Below are positions 18,151 through 27,268 of a DNA stretch of 64,000 nt, in pieces (positions within the stretch are counted from its first letter, which is position 1; each line of letters starts with the position of its first letter). This DNA is from CAILUG01 sp903844415. Lineage in GTDB: Bacteria; Pseudomonadota; Gammaproteobacteria; Pseudomonadales; Pseudohongiellaceae. The notes below the pieces were generated by a model. It had not been told where the DNA came from, ran no database searches, and saw nothing but the letters and a program-made list of their open reading frames with translations. The stretch lies in NCBI GenBank assembly GCA_947477655.1, contig CANJTS010000003.1:248001-312000 (forward strand). Reading direction: 5' to 3'. A program made the translations under genes and the position numbers.

Positions 18151-18422
18151 TTACCACCATGCACATACAAGAAGCTAAGAAAGTGGTGAAGATTTACTCT
18201 CAATTTAACTAAATATAACTCTAGCCCAACGCCTATATTTAGTAATCAGTCAGGCGGGAGGGAGAGAGAAACAAGGGGGCTGTTAACTCTGTGTTAGGGT
18301 TGGTACGTATAAGTCAGTGGGTTTCCAAGTAGAGAATTTTTGTTTATTAAAACTTGTAGCGCTTACAGGCCTTAGATAAGTTGACTATGAAAAGTATTAC
18401 TACAAGTTTTTCGGAGCTTAAC
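18151..18422. other. Non-coding gap between the RND and Bat operons
   Basis: No gene is seen. The gap must hold the end of the Bat transcript and the promoter of the RND operon. It contains a perfect 10-bp inverted repeat ACTAAATATA / TATATTTAGT (18208-18217 and 18234-18243) with a 16-nt loop, and a purine-rich stretch near 18250-18280. I found no convincing intrinsic terminator for the Bat operon. Confidence 0.5.
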
Positions 18423-20195
18423 TCAATGTTTGTATAAAGGAGGCAAGGCGTATTTTTTATCAGCTTGCGGCAGCTTCAGTCCCTTTTGGTGCAACTGTGA
18501 CACAAGAAAGTATAGTTCCGTGCTGTTGAACGGATTGCCCTCGGCATTACTATAAAGAGCCTTGTCAAGGGTGCTGAGCATGCTCGTCAAGTTCTCATCC
18601 TTGCAGTGGCGAGCGAGGGTATCGAGCGTGAGAATATCGGGGGTTTGAAAACTACCCTGACCCCATTGGATCAATGCTCTGCGAATATCTGGCAGTCGTT
18701 GATTATCACAAGCAGTTTTTAAGCTTCGTAAACTAGTGGCTGGGTCTGGCAAAGTGTTGAGGTCGGTCTGTTTGCGCAGTTTAGCCATGAGCAGGGGTTG
18801 GGGATCCGCACCGCTTGCAGGATTGATCTGAACAACTTGACCGCGGCTGCGTAACCAAAGAAGAGTGCTGCACAACCATGCGACGGCGAAAAATATAGTG
18901 GTGCTTATCCACAAGAGATTTGTACCTGAATCCTGACTTGCAGGAACCAAAGCGCCATCAACATTATTTTGTCCGCCAGCGATGTCGACAAAATTTGGAT
19001 TGTTATTGGTTGTTTGCTCTGCATCTGCGCCAGCGGCTACAACCGTGAGGACACGGGCTGGCAATACGGCAGTTTCTAAAGTGTTGCTCACGGTGTTCCA
19101 CCACTGCATACGCACTTCCGGTAGTTCAAATACACCTGGCATAGAAGCCACGATTGCAGTGCCCTCAGAGCGTTTTCCGACGACACCATTTTTGTCGACC
19201 ACATCTTCGCGTACTGGTTGATCGGGATAGAATTTAAGACCTGTTTGATCAGCATATTCAATACCTGGCAATAACGAACTCGACAAGCCATTACTAGTAA
19301 GAACGATGTTGCGGGTAAGTGCTGTACCGACACTTACGTTATCCAGAGAACCGCTCCAGGATTCTTCCAGGCTCAATGCTGCAGCGGGTAACCAAGTTGT
19401 GCCAGTAAAAGTAGTTGGGCGCGCTAGTACAGTAATGGCATGAGGTTCTGTCATCAAATTGATTTCACGCACGGCAGTACGATTATTGAAGAAACGATTA
19501 ATCCCCCCGCGCCGACCTACCGAGGCTATGAAATAAACGGATGGAATGGTTAGCTCGCCACTACTTTGCGGAAAAATTACAAAGCGTCGTTCGGTGACGT
19601 TGTAACCAATGCCATTTACTACTTCCTGATAATTGTCATCGCTACCTAGTTGTTGCACTACCGCATCACCAACCGTAGGAGAAGAGAGTTGCGCACCTTG
19701 ATCAAAGCCGATGGCGTAGTAAATTTTAATGATGTAGAGCAACTGTTCTTGCACATATACGGTATTTTTACTGACAGTTGATTCGATGTAAATTTCTTCA
19801 GTACCACCCGTACTGGTGGTCTGCGTAGCGTCACCCACATTGATAGTAATGGGTTTGGATGATTCGCCGTTGACCCTAAAAGCTGGAATAGTGAGTACAC
19901 CGGTGGTCAAGGGCCGCAACGTGATGCTGTATTCGGTCCAGGATTGAATGGTGCCATTAGTATTAGTGTAAGTACTGCGTGTACTAAGACCTCCCACTTG
20001 TTCAAATTCGCGGTTGAGGTCGGTTAAAGTAGGTCGACTATTGCCGAGGGCAGCATCGATCCTTATGGTAAGGGTAAGCACATCGTTGATGGAAACATCA
20101 GTGCGATCGACAAAGGCCGATAGTGGCGGATTCTGGGCGAAAGTTTGCAGTGAGGTACAGGCCAGCACCAAAAAAAGAAGGATGTGTTTTACCAT
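18423..20195 (-). CDS. batD: BatD-like protein
   Basis: 590 residues; last gene of the MoxR/Bat operon. Signal peptide (LLFLVLACTSLQTFAQ, residues 1-21), then repeated immunoglobulin-like beta domains of the BatD family (LSAFVDRTDVSINDVLTLTI near 25-45; ITLRPLTTGVLTIPAF; NTVYVQEQLLYIIKIYY; RRFVIFPQSSGELTIPSVYF), one transmembrane helix (about 425-450, LLWISTTIFFAVAWLCSTLLW) and a cytoplasmic tail of about 140 residues. BatD proteins are thought to sit in the membrane with the VWA proteins BatA/B. Named for oxygen tolerance in Bacteroides, but the molecular job is not settled. It overlaps the end of the previous gene by 7 nt. Confidence 0.85.
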   Translation of the reverse strand: MVKHILLFLVLACTSLQTFAQNPPLSAFVDRTDVSINDVLTLTIRIDAALGNSRPTLTDLNREFEQVGGLSTRSTYTNTNGTIQSWTEYSITLRPLTTGVLTIPAFRVNGESSKPITINVGDATQTTSTGGTEEIYIESTVSKNTVYVQEQLLYIIKIYYAIGFDQGAQLSSPTVGDAVVQQLGSDDNYQEVVNGIGYNVTERRFVIFPQSSGELTIPSVYFIASVGRRGGINRFFNNRTAVREINLMTEPHAITVLARPTTFTGTTWLPAAALSLEESWSGSLDNVSVGTALTRNIVLTSNGLSSSLLPGIEYADQTGLKFYPDQPVREDVVDKNGVVGKRSEGTAIVASMPGVFELPEVRMQWWNTVSNTLETAVLPARVLTVVAAGADAEQTTNNNPNFVDIAGGQNNVDGALVPASQDSGTNLLWISTTIFFAVAWLCSTLLWLRSRGQVVQINPASGADPQPLLMAKLRKQTDLNTLPDPATSLRSLKTACDNQRLPDIRRALIQWGQGSFQTPDILTLDTLARHCKDENLTSMLSTLDKALYSNAEGNPFNSTELYFLVSQLHQKGLKLPQADKKYALPPLYKH

Positions 20196-22018
20196 ATTTG
20201 TGTTGCCGCTTGTTTTGCTGCCATAGCTGGATTTTGGATCATTTCAAATGCCCGTTGCTGGCTTTGATATTTAAATTTATTGCGTAATAATTCACCAGGA
20301 TCGTCGGGAATGCGTTGCAGCCATTGTTGCATGGCTTGTTCTTCTTCAGTGCTTGGCTTGCTATCGGAAGGTTGCAATTCTTGCTCTTCAGGATTTTCAC
20401 CTTCTTTTTGTTCTTCGCTTTGCTGAGCTTGATCCTGACTTTGCTGTTCTTGCTGTTGATCCTGTTCGCCTTCTTGTTGTTCCTGTTCTTGTTGTTGTTG
20501 GTCAGCTTGTTGTTGATCTTGACTTTGCTGCTGATCCTGGCTCTGTTGATCTTGTTCTTCACCTTCTTGCTGTTCTTGCTGCTGATCGCCTTCGCTGTTT
20601 TGTTGTTCTTGTTGTTCTTTTTCTTGTTGTTGTTTCAGTAGGGCGTTTACGATCTCTTTGTTGTGCAATGCATCGGTATGGTCAGGCACTAGAGCAAGTG
20701 TTTGTTCGTAAGCAGCTAAGGCTTCTTCATATTGCATAAGTTTAGCGAGTGCATTGCCCCGGTTATAGTTGGTTTCCGGATTGTCTAGCAACACCAGATC
20801 TTGCACCACCTGTTCATAATTTTCACCGCGATAGTTTGCTGCGCCACGCCAGGCTGGGTCGCGGAATTCGGTGGCAGCGGTGGCATAATCTTCGGCGTTA
20901 AACGCGGCATCGCCTTGTTGATCCTTGCGTAGCCACAGATCATCCCATTCCAGTGCGTAGGTTTTTGCTGAAGGCACAACAAATGTGATCAGCAGCATGA
21001 TGCTCAGCAACCAGCCACGTCGGAAGGCGAGTGCAGCTAGCGGCAAAGTCAGCAGCAATAGCCAGGGGCCACTTTCATTCCAGGTATCGTATTCACGATC
21101 AACATCGATGAGAGTTTCATTATTGGTAAAAATATTTTCAGTAAGCAGATAATCAATATCGGCATCCGTCAGCATGGCATCGCTGTAACGGCCATTGTTG
21201 CTGTCTGCTAATTGTTGCAAAGGGGCCCGTTCTAATCGCGGAATTACAATGGCGTTGTTCTGGTCGCGCAAATAACCTTGTTGACCAATAGGAATAGGTG
21301 CGCCCTGTTCAGTACCAAAACCCAATACGGATAAGCGATGGCCACTGCCGGCAAGTTGGGTATTGATGGCCTGTACATCCGTATTAAAAATACCGTCGGT
21401 CAGCAGCACAATGTGTGCCTGAGTGAGGGTACTGTTGGTTAGTAGATCCATTGCCAGCGCAATTCCACTGACCGGGTTGCTGCCTAATACTGGCATGATA
21501 TTCGGTTGTAACGAAGACACTAGGTTATTGATGGTTTCCACATCATCGGTCATGGGGGTTACGGCATGGGCACTGCCAGCGTACACCACAAGACCGGTCT
21601 GGCCTTCTGCACGCCTATATTCCAGAATGTCTATAATTTTGCGTTGTGCCCTGGTGATGCGATCAGGACTGACATCTTCTGCGTACATCGACATCGACAA
21701 ATCGAGCACGATTACCAGTGCATCTTCTCTGGCCTGAATGGGTACTGGATTTTGTTCCCACACTGGACCTGCGAGCGCAATTATCCCGAGCACCCATAAG
21801 ATCAACAAACCATATAGTGGATAGCTTTGTTGTGGAGTGCTAGATTTATCAAGCAAAAACGGCAGCAGACGTTTATCAATGGCGTGATGCCAAGAACTTT
21901 GGCTGCTCTGCAAATAACGTAATAAGACGACAAGCAACCCAGCAGGAATGAGCCCAAACAGCAATAAAGGCCGTAAAAAATGGAAGTTTTCGACAAATGT
22001 GAGGGGTAACCAGTTCAT
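20189..22018 (-). CDS. batB: BatB-BatC fusion: VWA domain plus TPR and Gln/Glu-rich tail
   Basis: 609 residues. Two membrane segments near the N-terminus frame a short loop (about 15-30 and 65-80), followed by a von Willebrand factor A domain with the metal-binding MIDAS motif VLDLSMSMYAED (about 95-106) and the LLTDGIFNTD block. A further helix pair ends the BatB part near residue 340. The C-terminal part is BatC-like: TPR repeats (YNRGNALAKLMQYEEALAAYEQTLALVP split around 430-460), then about 90 residues made almost only of Gln, Glu, Asp and Ser, then a conserved basic end. In many genomes BatB and BatC are separate genes. Start ATG at 22018, one base beyond the batA stop. Role: membrane-bound partner of the MoxR AAA+ ATPase, inferred. 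Confidence 0.87.
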   Translation of the reverse strand: MNWLPLTFVENFHFLRPLLLFGLIPAGLLVVLLRYLQSSQSSWHHAIDKRLLPFLLDKSSTPQQSYPLYGLLILWVLGIIALAGPVWEQNPVPIQAREDALVIVLDLSMSMYAEDVSPDRITRAQRKIIDILEYRRAEGQTGLVVYAGSAHAVTPMTDDVETINNLVSSLQPNIMPVLGSNPVSGIALAMDLLTNSTLTQAHIVLLTDGIFNTDVQAINTQLAGSGHRLSVLGFGTEQGAPIPIGQQGYLRDQNNAIVIPRLERAPLQQLADSNNGRYSDAMLTDADIDYLLTENIFTNNETLIDVDREYDTWNESGPWLLLLTLPLAALAFRRGWLLSIMLLITFVVPSAKTYALEWDDLWLRKDQQGDAAFNAEDYATAATEFRDPAWRGAANYRGENYEQVVQDLVLLDNPETNYNRGNALAKLMQYEEALAAYEQTLALVPDHTDALHNKEIVNALLKQQQEKEQQEQQNSEGDQQQEQQEGEEQDQQSQDQQQSQDQQQADQQQQEQEQQEGEQDQQQEQQSQDQAQQSEEQKEGENPEEQELQPSDSKPSTEEEQAMQQWLQRIPDDPGELLRNKFKYQSQQRAFEMIQNPAMAAKQAATQIW

Positions 22019-22019
22019 T

Positions 22020-23069
22020 TTATAGTTTGCCTGGGGCTAGCACCTTGGTTGCAGAATCGTCCTTGCTGTTTGTTTGCAGCAGCAGTGACCAGGGAATTTT
22101 GCAAAGAGCAATAAGGAAGCTCAGTGCCAGTGCAAGGCCTAGGGGCCAGAAAAATAGGGTGATAGTGGGTCGAAAAGTTTCGGCATCTTGTTCTACCGGC
22201 TCAAGCGCATCAAGCATGGTGTAAATTTCTTCCAGTTCTTTGATGTTGCGCGCACGAAAATAACGACCGCCGGTACTTTCAGCAATTTCTGTCAGTGATG
22301 CTTCATCTAAGTCTGCAGAGGGATTAACTGTACGTGGTCCAAACAAAGAAGAGGATGTGCCAGTCTCTGCCCCAATACCTATTGTGTAGACCTTGATACC
22401 TTCCCTTGCAGCCAGTTCACCAGCTTGTAGTGGAGCCACTTCACCGGCGTTATTTACTCCATCTGTAAGCATAATCAACACTCGACTGGTTTGCGGCCGT
22501 TCGCGCAGATGTTTAACACCTAGCCCTATACCATCGCCAATAGCGGTAGCATTTTCTTCGATGATGCCAATTTCTGCTTCGTATAACAGGGTTTCAACTG
22601 TAGCGCGATCAAAGGTAAGTGGTGCCTGTGTGTAAGCACGAGCAGCAAACAAAATTAGACCTAGCCGGTCACCAGTTCGCCGTGCTACGAAATCTCCGAC
22701 CACGGCTTTAACCACTTGCAGCCGATTGGCTGTTTGGCCAGCTAGTTGTAAATCCTGTGCTTCCATTGAACCGGAAATGTCCACAACCAACATTAAGTCG
22801 CGGCCAGTTGTTGGTAGCTCGATTGCATCACCTATCCACTGTGGCCGACTGGCAGCGGTGACTAGTAAAATCCAGCTTAAGACTGCGAGTATTGCCAGAA
22901 ATTTGCTGCGGGCACCAGAGTGAGTGGTGTTAGTCTGCAAGCGCGAGAGGGTGCGGAAAAATGGTACAAACAGTGCGGCTTCCCGGTTGCCTGCGCGTGG
23001 CAGTAGCCGATTGATAAACCACGGTAAAGGTAGCAAAACAAAAACCCAGGGCCACACAATACTGATCAT
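22020..23069 (-). CDS. batA: BatA-like VWA membrane protein
   Basis: 349 residues from the ATG at 23069 (protein MISIVWPWVFVLLPLPWF), whose ATGA overlaps the stop of the DUF4381 gene; a longer frame to 23147 has no support. N-terminal helix, second helix (FLAILAVLSWILLVTAASRP, about 60-80), a VWA domain with an intact MIDAS (VVDISGSMEAQD) and LMLTDGVNNAGEV, and a C-terminal membrane helix (LFFWPLGLALALSFLIALC). The VWA domain should face the periplasm and bind a divalent cation to grip a protein partner. In the operon it works with BatB and the MoxR ATPase; the client is unknown. Confidence 0.9.
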   Translation of the reverse strand: MISIVWPWVFVLLPLPWFINRLLPRAGNREAALFVPFFRTLSRLQTNTTHSGARSKFLAILAVLSWILLVTAASRPQWIGDAIELPTTGRDLMLVVDISGSMEAQDLQLAGQTANRLQVVKAVVGDFVARRTGDRLGLILFAARAYTQAPLTFDRATVETLLYEAEIGIIEENATAIGDGIGLGVKHLRERPQTSRVLIMLTDGVNNAGEVAPLQAGELAAREGIKVYTIGIGAETGTSSSLFGPRTVNPSADLDEASLTEIAESTGGRYFRARNIKELEEIYTMLDALEPVEQDAETFRPTITLFFWPLGLALALSFLIALCKIPWSLLLQTNSKDDSATKVLAPGKL

Positions 23070-23623
23070 GCCGAGACCCCTGCAGTGCTTGTAGAGGCCA
23101 CCGGTGGTGGTTTGCGTCCAGCGTTTAGATAGTGTTGGGTAATCCATTTTTGCGTCACCCCACGTAGGGCATCGACATCCGCACTAAAGACGGGACGGTA
23201 GGTGCCATCACTGAGGACTTTGCCCGCACCGTTACTAAATTCTTGCCCCTGATCTTTCGTATCTAGAAAACGTAACCAGGCATTACCCGTTAGTTTTGCT
23301 ACATCTATTTGTGGGTAATAGACTAGGGCCACACGTTTGAGCACAGTATTAAATCCGTATAACAAGTCCAGTCCAGCTTGATTGCGTTCAGTATCAATTG
23401 GCGATTTTTCTTGCCAAAGACGATAGACCTGCTCTATTTCCTGTAAGGCAACAGTCAGGCGGCGTCGAATCTGTGCTTGCAGATAAAAATAGCGACCTAT
23501 CCAAAGCAATGCCAGCAAAAATAATGCTGCAAGCACCCACCAGCCTGGCGCAGGTGGCCAAAAATCTACCGCACCGGGTAAATGAATGTCTGCTAAATCT
23601 GCTAGTGGGTCTTCAGTTTCCAT
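23066..23623 (-). CDS. DUF4381 membrane protein of the Bat operon
   Basis: 185 residues. DPLADLADIHLPGAVDFWPP followed by APGWWVLAALFLLALLWIGR is the hallmark of the DUF4381 family: a short conserved head and a single transmembrane helix (about 24-45), then a cytoplasmic region with a conserved WLRFLDTKD block. Always found with MoxR, DUF58 and VWA genes; its biochemical role is unknown. The start at 23623 overlaps the DUF58 gene by 22 nt, and the stop overlaps the batA start by 4 nt, which supports coupled translation of the whole set. Confidence 0.85.
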   Translation of the reverse strand: METEDPLADLADIHLPGAVDFWPPAPGWWVLAALFLLALLWIGRYFYLQAQIRRRLTVALQEIEQVYRLWQEKSPIDTERNQAGLDLLYGFNTVLKRVALVYYPQIDVAKLTGNAWLRFLDTKDQGQEFSNGAGKVLSDGTYRPVFSADVDALRGVTQKWITQHYLNAGRKPPPVASTSTAGVSA

Positions 23624-24576
23624 GTTTCCAACTGGTCCATCACCACTTCATTGGTGCGAACGGTTATAAGGTGAACCTGCATTTTGGTAAGTGCTACTTT
23701 TAGGTCTTTGATGCGAAAATCAAAATCCTGATGGTATAAATCTCGGACGTTGCGTGTATGAGTGTCTATGGTGGTACGAGTTTGCCCATCGGTAATGCCA
23801 TAAACACCGGGTCGTGGCAGATTTTCTTCGAGTGCATCATAAATTAACACACAGGTCATACTGTTATGCAGAGCCAGTTGCTGCAAATAGCGCGCGCACT
23901 CGGGATTAAAATCGATAAAGTCACTGATGATATAAACATTGGAACCTGGTTTGGTAATACGATAAATCTGTTCTAGGGCCTTGAGAAGATAGTTTTCTGT
24001 GCTGGCAGTAGGTGTGTTTGTACTAGCGTGCGAGTGTACAAGTTCCTGATTGTATTGGGCCAGAGCATTCAAAAAACGCAAAGCCGAGCGTTTGCTACGG
24101 CGGGGTTTTATCAGTTCTTGTCCCGCATCGCCAAACACAACACCACCAATGCGATCACCGTTGTCGACAGTCGTCCAGGTAATTATGGCTGCAGTTTCAG
24201 CAGCAACCACTGATTTAAAAGCAATCTGTGACCCGAAAAACATACTACGGCTTTGATCTACACCAATAATAACTGGGCGTTCACGCTCTTCCCGAAATAT
24301 CTTAGTAAAAGGGCGACCCATTCGGGCAGTAACCCGCCAGTCGATGCTACGAATATCATCACCTGGCTGATAGGCGCGAAATTCTTCGAAATCTACGCCG
24401 CGGCCTTTGATTTTTGAAATATGGGTACCGGACATCCCCAAACGGGTGCGCGAGTTGTAATCGAGCTCTAGATTTTTAGCGACATGTCGTTGATCAAGCA
24501 ATTGCTGCAAGGATATATAGGCTCCTCGACAGCGGTATTGTTCTTGTTCGATATTGATCTGACGTTTGCGCGGCAT
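23602..24576 (-). CDS. DUF58 protein of the MoxR/Bat operon
   Basis: 324 residues, no membrane helix seen. The DUF58 core reads VDFEEFRAYQPGDDIRSIDW, RVTARMGRPFTKIFREERER and PVIIGVDQSRSMFFGSQIA, the last a degenerate VWA/MIDAS-like motif (DQSRS). DUF58 proteins are regular partners of MoxR ATPases and VWA proteins and may act as substrate adaptors; this is family knowledge rather than proof. It is second in the operon, 34 bp after moxR. Confidence 0.87.
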   Translation of the reverse strand: MPRKRQINIEQEQYRCRGAYISLQQLLDQRHVAKNLELDYNSRTRLGMSGTHISKIKGRGVDFEEFRAYQPGDDIRSIDWRVTARMGRPFTKIFREERERPVIIGVDQSRSMFFGSQIAFKSVVAAETAAIITWTTVDNGDRIGGVVFGDAGQELIKPRRSKRSALRFLNALAQYNQELVHSHASTNTPTASTENYLLKALEQIYRITKPGSNVYIISDFIDFNPECARYLQQLALHNSMTCVLIYDALEENLPRPGVYGITDGQTRTTIDTHTRNVRDLYHQDFDFRIKDLKVALTKMQVHLITVRTNEVVMDQLETWKLKTH

Positions 24577-24610
24577 CGCGACTCAACCTTGTTTGTGTTC
24601 TAAGTTTTGT

Positions 24611-25570
24611 TCAAGCGGCAGGTACAAGTTCCAGAATGGTGTCGAGCACCTTGTCGGGAGTAATGCCAGCGGCTTCTGCTTCAAAACTTAACAACACACG
24701 ATGTCTGAGCACATCGTGAAATACTTCATGCACGTCTTCAGGGCTAACAAAATCTTTGCCTTTTAACCAAGCATGTGCACGTGCACAAAGATCTAGAGAA
24801 ATGGTGCCGCGTGGGCTGGCACCGAAGTCAATCCAGGCCGCGAGTTCTTTGCTATAGGCCTCGGGATTACGAGTTGCCATAACCAATTGCAGAATGTATT
24901 CCTCCACTGCTTCTGCCATGTGCATGTTTAATACTTCCTGCCGCGCAGCAAACAGTTTGGCCTGCGACACTTTGGTGGGCGGCGCAGGATTAACCTTGCG
25001 CGCCTCATCTCGCACTAGATGCAAAATTTTGCGTTCGGAATCGAGGTTCGGGTAATCCACAGTGACATGCATAAGAAAACGGTCGAGCTGAGCCTCAGGT
25101 AATGGGTAAGTGCCTTCTTGTTCAATAGGGTTTTGCGTGGCCATTACCAGGAATAATTCAGGCAGTTTGAAGGTTTGACGACCCACCGAGACTTGATGTT
25201 CGCCCATTGCTTCCAGCAATGCCGATTGTACTTTGGCAGGCGCACGGTTGATTTCGTCGGCCAATACCAAATTATGAAAAATCGGACCAGGTTGAAAGCG
25301 GAACGTACCATCTTCAGGTCGGTAAATTTCAGTGCCGGTTATGTCGCTTGGTAGCAAGTCGGGAGTAAATTGAATGCGGTGAAAATCACCTTCAATTGCT
25401 GCAGAAAGATTTTTGATGGCTTTAGTTTTGGCCAAACCTGGTGCGCCCTCTACCAATAAATGTCCATCGGCAAGAATTGCAATAAGTAAACGGTCAATGA
25501 GTTTTTCCTGGCCTATGATTTGTTGAGAAAGCCAGTTTTTCAGTTCTGAAATTACTTCGTGATAAGCCAT
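24611..25570 (-). CDS. moxR: MoxR-family AAA+ ATPase
   Basis: 319 residues. Walker A-type LLVEGAPGLAKT (about 34-45), Walker B LVLADEINRAPAKVQSALLE, sensor 1 ATQNPIEQEGTYPLPEAQLD with the Arg finger in the following DRFLMHV, and a C-terminal lid domain with GASPRGTISLDLCARA holding sensor 2. All catalytic elements are present. MoxR proteins are chaperone-like ATPases that fit cofactors or assemble complexes together with VWA proteins. First gene of the six-gene Bat operon; divergent from pyrD, with about 275 bp between. The operon promoter should lie at 25571-25700 but I could not pick it out. Confidence 0.93.
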   Translation of the reverse strand: MAYHEVISELKNWLSQQIIGQEKLIDRLLIAILADGHLLVEGAPGLAKTKAIKNLSAAIEGDFHRIQFTPDLLPSDITGTEIYRPEDGTFRFQPGPIFHNLVLADEINRAPAKVQSALLEAMGEHQVSVGRQTFKLPELFLVMATQNPIEQEGTYPLPEAQLDRFLMHVTVDYPNLDSERKILHLVRDEARKVNPAPPTKVSQAKLFAARQEVLNMHMAEAVEEYILQLVMATRNPEAYSKELAAWIDFGASPRGTISLDLCARAHAWLKGKDFVSPEDVHEVFHDVLRHRVLLSFEAEAAGITPDKVLDTILELVPAA

Positions 25571-25845
25571 ATTTATGTCTCTTGCTGCTTTAATGCGAAG
25601 GGGTGGTCTGATTTTCTGGATCCTAGGTCATAAATTGACACAATGGATCGGCGGGTTAGTCAGAGGTTCCTTACTGATTAAGCAAATTTTAGGGTGAATT
25701 CAATATTCAAAGATGATTAACGCCAAGGATTCTATAGCGAAAATCTGGTTACGCAAAATGTTGCTTGAGTGCCAAGGATTCCATCACTATATTGTGGAGC
25801 AAATGTGTCACCGCACTTGGTGCTCACTCTGTCTGGAATCATCTC

Positions 25846-27144
25846 TTGTATCTCAAGATTTTTAAAGTATGCAGATTTTTTCTGTTCCTGTTACCTGCCG
25901 AACTTTCGCATGATCTGGGTCTCAAGGCTTTACGATTTTTATACCAGCGCGGACTTATCGGTTTGCTCGGTCCTACATTGTTAGTACAGCCAATATTATT
26001 GTTAGGAATGAAATTTCCCAACCCAGTTGGACTGGCCGCGGGTCTGGATAAAAATGCAGATTATCTAGATGCATTGGGTGCGCTTGGCTTTGGTTTTGTA
26101 GAAGTCGGTACAGTCACACCAAAATCACAACCGGGCAATCTAAAACCGCGTATGTTCCGCTTGCGCAAAGAAAAAGCCATCATCAATCAGATGGGGTTCA
26201 ACAACAAAGGTGTTGATCATCTCGTAGAGCGACTACAAGTTCGCAAATATAAAGGCATTGTAGGTGTCAATATTGGCAAAAATCTTACCACCTCTGTTGA
26301 AGATGCAGCGCAGGATTATCTTATCTGCCTGCAAAAAGTGTACCCAGTTGCAGATTATGTAGTCATTAATTTGTCATCACCCAATACGCCAGGATTACGT
26401 ACCCTGCAATTTGGTGATCATCTGGAAAAATTACTGGCAATACTTAAAACAGAACAAAAAAAATTAGCGATGCAATATCAATATTATGTTCCGTTGTTGC
26501 TCAAGATTTCTCCGGATCTCAGTAAGGAAGAAATTGTCAGTATTGCAAAATCCCTCCGTAAATATGCTTTTGATGGCGTAATAGCAACCAACACAACTAT
26601 TAATCGCGACGGCATAGACAAGTCAAAGCATGCAAAACAGTTAGGTGGTTTAAGTGGCGCGCCTTTGACCGATGCTGCAACTGTTGTTTTGGAATATTTA
26701 AACACCGCGCTTGCAGGCATCATGCCGATAATTGGAGTAGGGGGGATCATGGAGGCTGCAGATGCTGCTGCCAAATTTAAAGCCGGTGCCAAACTGGTAC
26801 AACTGTACAGCGGTTTTGTCTATGCAGGTCCGCAGTTGATTCGTGATGCTGTAGAAGTCTGGCAGCAATTGGTCACCCAAAACGGTGTCCCAAAAAGTGC
26901 GGCGTTTTATTTGTTTACTACATCAGGTTGTCACTTGTGTGAACAGGCTCATGCCTTAGTAATACCTTTGCTAAACAATCGCTGGCCTCTGCAACTGGTA
27001 GAAATTTCTGACTCAGAAGAATTAATGGAGAAATACGGGGTTCGTATTCCCGTGCTCGGTGTTCTCACTGTTGCTGGGCTTTGGCGAGAAATGGCTTGGC
27101 CGTTTGGTGCAGAAGAAACTAGAGAATTTATTGCTAAGTGTTGA
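25846..27144 (+). CDS. pyrD: Quinone-dependent dihydroorotate dehydrogenase fused to a glutaredoxin-like domain
   Basis: Fourth step of pyrimidine synthesis: membrane-bound class 2 DHODH, passing electrons to quinone through FMN. From the suggested TTG at 25846 the protein has 432 residues. An amphipathic N-terminal region (IFKVCRFFLFLLPAELSHDLG) is the quinone site; FPNPVGLAAGLDKNADYLDA, VEVGTVTPKSQPGN, NRMGFNN-like NQMGFNNKGVDHL, NLSSPNTPGLR with the catalytic Ser, and VGGIMEAADAAAKFKAGAKL follow. Class 2 enzymes normally end about 20 residues after GPQLI. Here the frame continues with about 80 residues: FYLFTTSGCHLCEQA (a C-x2-C redox motif) and RIPVLGVL (cis-proline), a DUF836/glutaredoxin-like domain. 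No in-frame start lies at the junction other than a TTG inside the domain. Start codon uncertain; the open frame extends to 25765. Confidence 0.9.
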   Translation: MYLKIFKVCRFFLFLLPAELSHDLGLKALRFLYQRGLIGLLGPTLLVQPILLLGMKFPNPVGLAAGLDKNADYLDALGALGFGFVEVGTVTPKSQPGNLKPRMFRLRKEKAIINQMGFNNKGVDHLVERLQVRKYKGIVGVNIGKNLTTSVEDAAQDYLICLQKVYPVADYVVINLSSPNTPGLRTLQFGDHLEKLLAILKTEQKKLAMQYQYYVPLLLKISPDLSKEEIVSIAKSLRKYAFDGVIATNTTINRDGIDKSKHAKQLGGLSGAPLTDAATVVLEYLNTALAGIMPIIGVGGIMEAADAAAKFKAGAKLVQLYSGFVYAGPQLIRDAVEVWQQLVTQNGVPKSAAFYLFTTSGCHLCEQAHALVIPLLNNRWPLQLVEISDSEELMEKYGVRIPVLGVLTVAGLWREMAWPFGAEETREFIAKC

Positions 27145-27268
27145 TTATTGTCCGCTGTGCAAATATTAACCGGAACAATTCTGGTCGCTTTTCTGGCAGT
27201 CCAAATTGTTGTGTGATTGTTCCTAATGAACCCCGATCTAGTTAGGGTCAGTACTGCAATATCAAAAT

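Noticed and set aside
20239..20739. Long open frames antisense to, and in other frames of, the Gln/Glu-rich part of batB, some looking like hydrophobic Leu-rich proteins
   Set aside because: They are a by-product of the repetitive CAA/GAA-type codons; reading them antisense gives runs of Leu and Phe. They lack ribosome-binding sites and family features.
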